This document shows positions 58,001-64,000 of a stretch of DNA of 64,000 nucleotides, one piece after another. Location of the stretch: assembly GCF_001619985.1 (NCBI RefSeq), contig NW_017264196.1, positions 496,001 through 560,000 of the forward strand. Direction: 5' to 3'. Source of the DNA: Xylona heveae TC161 (Eukaryota > Ascomycota > Xylonomycetes > Xylonales > Xylonaceae). The first letter of the stretch is position 1. Each line of letters starts with the position of its first letter. The notes beneath the pieces are model-generated. The model did no database searches, had not been told where the DNA came from, and saw nothing but the letters and a program-made list of their open reading frames with translations. Made by a program: the position numbers and the translations under genes.

Positions 58001-58773
58001 GACTTTCCAAAAGAGCTGGAAATATCGTTGCTCGAAGGGCCATTGTGCAAAGAATGCTCGCTCGACCGGGTCTCATTGGAAAGAACATGTAATTTTGTGC
58101 TTGGCCCCTTGTAACTAAGTACGGCGCTGCCAAACATGCAATCCAACACATTCCTGACCTCTTCTTCACCCTCTCGAGCAAGCCGACTCTGCGCCGATTC
58201 TTCGGTAGAGGGACTGACGCTTAGACTGGAGGTTCGCCGAGCACGTTGAAATGCGCTCCCGCCTGAGTCGGTAGATCGACGTAAACGCGGATTGTCGAAT
58301 CCTTCCGAAACTTGTCGCACATGGGAAGATTGAGTGCGGCTGCTGGGTTTTGGATTTGACACTCCATTTCCAGTCGAACGGGAAGCGGTGCTGTTCAGGC
58401 GAGCTCGCCCTTGAATAGGCAAAGAAGGGGAGACATTCTTTGGCTGAGCGGGCTTGGTGGGCGGAGGTTTGGAATCGTAGAGAACAGCTTTGGGCTGTGA
58501 GGCTGTCGAATCCTGTGCAATCAGGACACGCACGTCGCGAATGTGTTCCAAGTCCACCTCTCCAACATTGTCATATCGCCCCGTTGTAGTGACAGAAGGA
58601 GCTGCGGGTCCATTGTTAAGAGGAAAAGCGTGATTCTGGGGCCGATTGAGCTGGCTAGGGTCCGGAAATAGGAGATTTCGGGTGTGAGCTTCTTCAGTGA
58701 CGGAATCGAGGGAGGTGGTGGCAGGATTCGAATGCCCTGAGGGTGTAAGTCTGTGGAATAGCTGCCCAAGCAT
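54679..58773 (-). CDS. Folliculin-interacting protein homologue (Lst4/FNIP family)
   Basis: Partner of the folliculin homologue Lst7 in a DENN-domain GAP complex that promotes TORC1 activation at the vacuole in response to amino acids. One uninterrupted exon, 1364 aa. The start is taken at the first in-frame ATG (58773, MLGQLFHRLTPSGHSNP); the frame is open further upstream but has no ATG. The N-terminal FNIP block has HTRNLLFPDPSQLNRPQN and DVRVLIAQDSTASQPKAVLY. The longin-DENN core has TPMYAVALLFQLPVPNHW (about residue 365), then NLLTAFLGNHTEWLNIIGPA and MASRRLIFLLTAFLPGS (about 560-620). Linkers are Ser/Thr-rich. Near residue 1245 lies a His-rich stretch followed by about 19 Thr codons from a microsatellite. 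It ends with a basic RRASIDVGLLSSN block and an acidic tail. Confidence 0.87.
54994..55050. repeat. (AGT/GGT)n microsatellite encoding a poly-threonine tract
   Basis: Sixteen AGT units preceded by three GGT units on the + strand. On the coding (minus) strand these are ACT and ACC codons, giving about 19 consecutive threonines in the Lst4-like protein. Confidence 0.92.
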
Positions 58774-61325
58774 CTCGAAAGGTGCTTCGGAGCTGGTCGA
58801 CCACGGAAAATCTTGTTTGATGTAATGGTAAAATGCCACGACAGTGTTCAGCTCTCGTCGGGAATTGCGACTTCACAGAGGGCCTCCACCTAGGCTGAAA
58901 GCCTCGTGACGGGTATTATTAACATGACACAATTGCTGATAAAACAGGTGGAATTTGATGTTGGTAACTGTGAAGCTGCAGGCGCAAAGAGTTGTGACAA
59001 ACAATGGTCAAGCAACGATGACGATGATTATTCGGGCGAGATGTGAATGGCGACTGAGCGCAGCATCCAAGATGCCAGTTTGGCCTGGCAGTCAACTCGG
59101 GCGAGACCGTTGGAGAGTGAGAGGGAGGCGCGGGTGAGATGTGGAGACGAAACTCCCAGTAAAGTTTAGACGGAGCGTCGGAGGATTGGAAACCAAAGCA
59201 GAACGGTCGCTCGACGGAATCCACAACGAATCGTTCTGGGCCGCCAGACGTTCCAATGTGTCGTGTGTCCGTCTTCGGTTGTCGCTGCCCTCCGTCCCGC
59301 GCTGCTCTAAATCCTCTTAGTTCAGTCAGGTCCACCAAAGGCGCGCCAGTTACTGTATGTACCGGGATTCCTGTTCCACTAACTCTGTTGCTGCAGTGTT
59401 TCCAGGGATGTTTATCTGCTTCCTAGACCTCGTCACCGTACAGTCGAAGCGCCGCTGGGCTGGGGAAATCGGGTTGCGAGAGAGAATGCTCTAGCAGAAA
59501 CAGAGAAATGAAGAAGGCGGTGAGTGAAAAGTATATAACTTAGTGCGTATAAAAGATATAATCGATAGATCGCTCAAGCGCCACACGTCGCGAGCAGGAG
59601 AACCGATTGGCGACCTTTGATTTGCGGCCCTGAGATGATGGAGGGAGAATCCTGTTTGTGGCGATGCGCTCAATAATCATTCAACTGGAGGGAAACGTGG
59701 CTTATGGAGAGTCGCTGTCTCTCGAACAGCGATATCATCTAACAGGAAGGGCTGCCTGAGAGAGCGATTACGATGTCTTGTGTTTGCAATTGATTGTACA
59801 AGTACCCATGCAAACGACGATGATAATACGGCTAGGAAAGGAAGAGAATAATTTGATTGCTAATGGGATGGCCGGCATTCTCGGCTTACCGCCAATGCGG
59901 CAACCCTAGGGAAGACGGAAGGCAGAAGACAAAAGCAGATGCAAAGCTGACCCAGGTCAACCCAGGTTTCTTTTCCTTCTCTCTTCTATCACATTCCTCG
60001 CCCCATCATGAGTCGTCGATGCATCTCTGAGTCAGGGCATAGCAAGATGAGATGAGATGCGCTCAGAGAAAGGAGCTCTGATCGACGGGTGTGAAACGGT
60101 TGCAGCTCGCCGTCTTTTTACGGAATGATACGCAGATCTACCACCTTACTCCTTGGGAAACATGATAGCCCTGGCATCTTCTTTCTTCTCTTCTCTCCCC
60201 TTGTGCTTCCTATGCTTCTTCTCCTTATCTCATTTCTCCCTGTAAGCTCGTGAGACCCATTTGGAGAATGTGACCATGGACGCCTGCCAATTCAGAGAAG
60301 TTTCGAGTGATCCTCTGGAGCAAATCAAATTAGCCACAGGCATTCGCATTCCTTTTCGGTATCGCCATGTGGTATCGCGTGGCCGAGGAAAAGCAATGAG
60401 CGGACAGTCAGGCACATGCAAAAGGATAGAGTAGACGCACCCCAAAGAAGTTCGATATGTCAATCGATGATAGGGCGTCATGGATCATACTAAGACATGG
60501 GGGCAGTTATACGCGCCCCGATATGGGATGATCATGCCATTCGTGGAAGAAGATGAGACGAAACGAAACGAAACGAAACGAAACGACAGCGTAAGGCAAC
60601 AGTAGTTTAGTAGCACTGACGGCGTGACAAGAAAGAAGTATAGATGCAGCTGATCGTCAAGGGTGTCGCTCCCGGCCCCCTGGCTAAATGGCAATACCCG
60701 TAAATGTCTCATCAAGAGCCTTCTGTGTCAACTTATCAAGTCAACCCCTAATCTTCATAAGCCCGGGCCTCATGAGTATCAGTGCATGGTGAGATTTGTT
60801 GCAGAGTAACTGGGAACTTTGTCAATATTTGTGCAATCAAGCAAGGTATTCTTCTTGCATTAGCGAACCTGAGTGATACAACTAGGATCATATAACTAAC
60901 CTCCAATCCGTGATATTGGGTATCCGAAGTGCCTTGACTTTTTGATTATTTTTCTTTTATTTGTTTAAACACATTTTCAGGGTAGATCGGCAAATCATAA
61001 GCTTCTTTTCGAGATGAATCATCAAGCTTTATATTCTGGTTCGCCAGCTCGCATGTAAATAATCTCAAATGTTGCATAACTTCTACGACAAACAAATTCC
61101 ATACAGCTCCGCTGTGTCCACGGGCTTCAGATTATAAACTCGAAAACTCGACAATTAGACAATATACAAAGAGGAGGATACCATCAAAATGAACGCCGAT
61201 ACGACTTTTGGATATCTCGTAAATATGGGAAAGGGGAAAAGAAAAAAAGATCACTGGAAATAGACTGCCGAAAAATGGACCAAATTGGAAAAGAAAAGGC
61301 GGTATATAAACGAAGATATATTAAT
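58774..61325. other. Long intergenic / leader region upstream of the Lst4-like gene
   Basis: About 2.55 kb between the Lst4-like start and the IML1 stop, both on the minus strand. No gene is supported. It includes a GAAAC pentanucleotide repeat (60558-60586), C/T-rich tracts (about 60180-60240) and an AT-rich right third. A 139-codon open stretch at 58919-59338 on the minus strand lacks family features; it could at most be leader sequence. Confidence 0.55.
60558..60586. repeat. (GAAAC)n microsatellite
   Basis: Five tandem ACGAA/GAAAC units (ACGAAACGAAACG...) in the intergenic region; no coding role. Confidence 0.85.
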
Positions 61326-64000
61326 TCATCCATGTTCTGTGATATCCGACTTCGCACTTGCAGCACTATCTGCCTGACTTAACGAGCTAGAAGGGCTTGC
61401 GCTCGCACAGTGCGGCGCCGAAGTCGGCGGTGCCGGAATCTTCGTTGCCGTGACCATTGACGGCGAGGGTGACGGCGTCAAGGCAAAACGGTTCATCAAG
61501 CTCTGCGGAAGGGCTAGTGATGGAATGCTCGCCTCCAGCATAGGTGTGCTGGTACTGGGCGAGGCCAATTTGCCGATTGTGTCTTCGTAGAAGCGTTCAA
61601 GAGCTGACTCGCTGATACAGAATGCCTCGAATTCGTCCTTGAGTTTCTCAGGCGTAGTGTGCAAGGGTACATAGTTCGTATTCGCCGGGAAGTTCGCTAG
61701 ACTGAACGACGTATCTGGCACAGCACGTAACATGGGTGACGCGGCAGGGCGGACCATTGGCGAAGCAAAGGGCGTTTGACGCAGTGATGTTCGTCCGCTG
61801 TTCACGGCGGAGCCCGTGAGACTGGTGCTGCTGAGCGCTGCTGGCATGGCGCGGCGGTCACCAAGGCTTGGATTGCCGCTGACGTTGGGCACGGAGGTAG
61901 TACTACTGCCAGCGCCGCCGGCGGTAGTGATACCAGCACTCACTGCACTGAGACCACTTACGCTTCGTTCCTCCGACTTTTGACCGCTGTACTGCTGGGT
62001 AGGCAGGTGGGAGAATCTCGATGGAATCTCCTTGGACGAGATAGGAGAGTTATTGTACAGTCGGTTCGCGAGGAGAAGAAATTCGCCTTCATCGGTAATC
62101 TGCGCGAGTAGCGTTCCAGATCGATGGATATATTGCGAGTAACGATAGTCAGGTTTGCCCCAAGAATAGCTCACATCGACATCGTCCGGAAAATTACCCG
62201 CGGCTTCAAGGTCGAGGACAAAATTGAATCGTTTGAGAATGGCTTTGTGAAAGTAGAATTTGTCCATGTGAGGCTGTGTCGCAAAGGGAGCCGTGTCGAA
62301 GTAGTGATGTGGCTGGGTGGCCGGCGGAGGTAGAGCCAGTTTGATCGGGTATGGAGAACGGAAGGGATTGCGGCGCGTAATGCATGACGCTTCCTCTATC
62401 GGCACTTCAACGAGCCTGAGGCCATATTTTTCTACTATGTTCGCCCACGACACTATTGCATCCTCAATAAGCTTCGACGTCACATTCATCCATTCAAGAC
62501 GGATGTGGTAACAACTGTCTGGATTATGGAGGCGGTCATAGTGAAGATTGATTAGCTCAGCTCGATATGATCGTCGTCGTGGGTCGACGTCGTATTTCAT
62601 CATTCGGCTAAGAGAAACTTTGAGCTTCTTTGTGGTTGTGGTTGTGGTTGTGGTTGTAGCAGACTTCGTGGGGGTCAATTGACCGGAGTCTGTCAAGACG
62701 TCCTCAGCGTTTGAGCTTGAGCGGGACCGATCCCCCCTTGGTGAGTCTCGTGCAGTCTCGGACAACGGCGTAGACGGGACGGACTTGTCGAAACGTCGCG
62801 CAGCGAACCAGCCCCCTCGCGATTCAGGACGAATGCTTCGGTATTCTGGTGTTAGTTGGTAGAAAAAATTACCGTCGCGGAATTGGTGTCGTTTGTCAAC
62901 GTGTTGGAAGAGGCCACTCTTCATCAGCTCATTCCCAAGCTCGACCGCTTCCTCACGCGTGTCGACATCTTTGAAGTTGTTCAGCAGCCACGTGGTGAGA
63001 TCAAAGCCGATGAAGCAGTTGTAGTGCAGTCTCCAGTGCCATCTCCGATCAACCATCTTAACACCTCGTTCTCCCTGTATCTCCTTTGCCAACAAAGAAA
63101 GATTTACATTTGCTCTTTGAAATGGTTCCGTGTCTGGCAATAACTGGCTTTGACGCCCAGCCGCGTCACCTTCAGCCAGAGACAGACTGTCCAACTCAGC
63201 AGTTACAATGTCAGAGGGATCCCTCGTCTGATATATAATGTCGAGTGGATTTGGATCCTTGCGAGTTCGTGATGGTGCTTGAAACTGCCGCTCCTCGGGA
63301 GAAACATAACGGTGTCGTTGCCATACTTGTGTGAGTTTTCTGATTCCTTCAAGTCGAACCTCTTCTTCGTTATCTTCATTGGTGAGATGCATGTGCCGAC
63401 GAGGGTTTGCATGAGATGTCAGTGGGATAAGGACGAATCGAGTTCGCCAAAAGCGTAGATGATCTGTGAAGTCGCTTTCATAGCCGGCCAAGAACGTGTC
63501 CACAAAGTTCCAATTGTAGTCATCCTTGGGTGGCGCCAAGGGGATCTGTCGAGGTTCGTACTGTCTAGCAATCCAAGTTTGGATTACAGGTGTATAATAA
63601 AGATGAGACCCAGAAACAACGGTTGGTCCCAAAGCCGCCGTGGGCTTTCGCACAAATCGCTTCACCTCGACCTCATCCCCTTCAACGCACAATAACTGGT
63701 GGACAAGGCTCCCCAAAGACATGAAAACCATGCTGCCATCATCGGCCGTATAGTTGCTGTCAAATACATCAACCATCTTCAGAGAGGGTTTGCCAATGGC
63801 TTCTGCAACAGCGGGCCCAACCACAATTTGGAACCCATGAGAAAGGCGAAAGGCGATAAGCTCTCTCATAAGAGATTCTCGAGTACGAGGAAGATCGGGC
63901 AGATCTAATTCGTCGTTGGGCGATATGTGATAAGGGCTTTCTTGGTACTCGTTTGCCAACTGTTCAGCCGTCGGAAAGTACTCTGTTGTTAGAGGCGTCG
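61326..64000 (-). CDS. IML1: IML1/DEPDC5, GAP subunit of the SEACIT/GATOR1 complex (C-terminal part)
   Basis: Catalytic subunit of the complex that inhibits TORC1 by acting on Gtr1/RagA when amino acids are scarce. The frame is open to the right edge of the window, so the N-terminus is missing; about 890 residues are visible in one exon. Recognisable parts in order: a block with SHGFQIVVGPAVAEAIGKPS, then YEPRQIPLAPPKDDYNWNFV. The DEP domain is at about 62835-63075 (HWRLHYNCFIGFDLTTWLLN, then FRDGNFFYQLTPEYRS). The C-terminal domain has HYDRLHNPDSCYHIRLEWMN and SYSWGKPDYRYSQYIHRSGT. Between the DEP and C-terminal domains lies a nine-residue Thr run from TTGTGG repeats (about 62630-62657). The tail after about residue 700 is Ser/Pro/Ala-rich. 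Confidence 0.92.
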   Translation of the reverse strand, partial: TPLTTEYFPTAEQLANEYQESPYHISPNDELDLPDLPRTRESLMRELIAFRLSHGFQIVVGPAVAEAIGKPSLKMVDVFDSNYTADDGSMVFMSLGSLVHQLLCVEGDEVEVKRFVRKPTAALGPTVVSGSHLYYTPVIQTWIARQYEPRQIPLAPPKDDYNWNFVDTFLAGYESDFTDHLRFWRTRFVLIPLTSHANPRRHMHLTNEDNEEEVRLEGIRKLTQVWQRHRYVSPEERQFQAPSRTRKDPNPLDIIYQTRDPSDIVTAELDSLSLAEGDAAGRQSQLLPDTEPFQRANVNLSLLAKEIQGERGVKMVDRRWHWRLHYNCFIGFDLTTWLLNNFKDVDTREEAVELGNELMKSGLFQHVDKRHQFRDGNFFYQLTPEYRSIRPESRGGWFAARRFDKSVPSTPLSETARDSPRGDRSRSSSNAEDVLTDSGQLTPTKSATTTTTTTTTKKLKVSLSRMMKYDVDPRRRSYRAELINLHYDRLHNPDSCYHIRLEWMNVTSKLIEDAIVSWANIVEKYGLRLVEVPIEEASCITRRNPFRSPYPIKLALPPPATQPHHYFDTAPFATQPHMDKFYFHKAILKRFNFVLDLEAAGNFPDDVDVSYSWGKPDYRYSQYIHRSGTLLAQITDEGEFLLLANRLYNNSPISSKEIPSRFSHLPTQQYSGQKSEERSVSGLSAVSAGITTAGGAGSSTTSVPNVSGNPSLGDRRAMPAALSSTSLTGSAVNSGRTSLRQTPFASPMVRPAASPMLRAVPDTSFSLANFPANTNYVPLHTTPEKLKDEFEAFCISESALERFYEDTIGKLASPSTSTPMLEASIPSLALPQSLMNRFALTPSPSPSMVTATKIPAPPTSAPHCASASPSSSLSQADSAASAKSDITEHG
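62629..62658. repeat. (TTGTGG)n repeat encoding Thr in IML1
   Basis: About four tandem TTGTGG units; on the coding strand alternating ACA/ACC codons give nine consecutive threonines. Confidence 0.8.

Noticed and set aside
58774-58839. Upstream extension of the Lst4-like protein (22 more codons)
   Set aside because: The frame is open but begins with GTG; the first ATG is at 58773.
58919-59338. 139-codon open stretch upstream of the Lst4-like gene
   Set aside because: Starts with GTG, no domain or splice partner; at most leader sequence.
1-64000. Search for transposons, LTR or other virus-like elements, CRISPR-like arrays and biosynthetic clusters
   Set aside because: No transposase, reverse-transcriptase, integrase or capsid-type frame, no long terminal or inverted repeats, and no synthase or tailoring gene set was found.

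Overview
The window is nuclear DNA of a filamentous ascomycete (Pezizomycotina). The gene content and the short introns (mostly 47-70 nt, GT-AG, CTAAC/CTGAC-type branch sites, tight 3' ends) fit Eurotiomycetes best, but the order is an inference. It reads as an ordinary, conserved housekeeping stretch. I see no transposon, LTR element, CRISPR array, secondary-metabolite cluster or other transferred block. I rebuilt the exon structures by requiring canonical splice sites, an unbroken frame and continuity with known family sequences; every complete model below sums to a whole number of codons.

Layout. 1-334: 3' end of an unrecognised charged protein. 1394-6739 (+): Gea1/Gea2-type ARF exchange factor. 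6740-9292: a long gene-free stretch ending in an ATG-free pyrimidine-rich leader for a small fungal protein (9293-9984, +). 11246-14116 (-): splicing factor SYF1, divergent from V-ATPase subunit D (14450-15705, +, ten exons, three of them 7-11 nt). 15989-17006 (-): U1A/U2B''-type snRNP protein, also with a 7-nt exon. 17700-17785: tRNA-Thr(AGU) with a 13-nt intron. 18780-23403 (-): large disordered uncharacterised protein. 24283-24909 (-) and 25376-26202 (+): ATP synthase subunit f and complex I NDUFS4, a divergent OXPHOS pair. 26544-28365 (-): uridine kinase with a UPRT-like domain. 28864-30114 (+): GID8. 30679-33160 (+): ESF1. 33729-36107 (-): external Ca2+-binding alternative NADH dehydrogenase. 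37026-42711 (-): cohesin loader SCC2/Mis4. 43372-43864 (+): RNA polymerase I subunit RPA12. 44019-45112 (-): deoxyhypusine hydroxylase. 46122-49825 (+): URB1/Npa1. 50762-53536 (+): a 4E-T-like, eIF4E-binding-motif protein. 54679-58773 (-): folliculin-interacting protein (Lst4-like). 61326-64000 (-): the C-terminal part of IML1/DEPDC5.

Themes. Ribosome and translation genes recur (ESF1, URB1, RPA12, deoxyhypusine hydroxylase, the 4E-T-like protein). Three genes serve mitochondrial respiration (subunit f, NDUFS4, NDE). Two neighbouring genes at the right end belong to the amino-acid/TORC1 branch (Lst4-like and IML1). The most notable sequence-level observations are micro-exons, an in-frame stop-free intron, a start codon standing alone in its exon with an alternative downstream start, and an eIF4E-binding motif heading an otherwise disordered protein.
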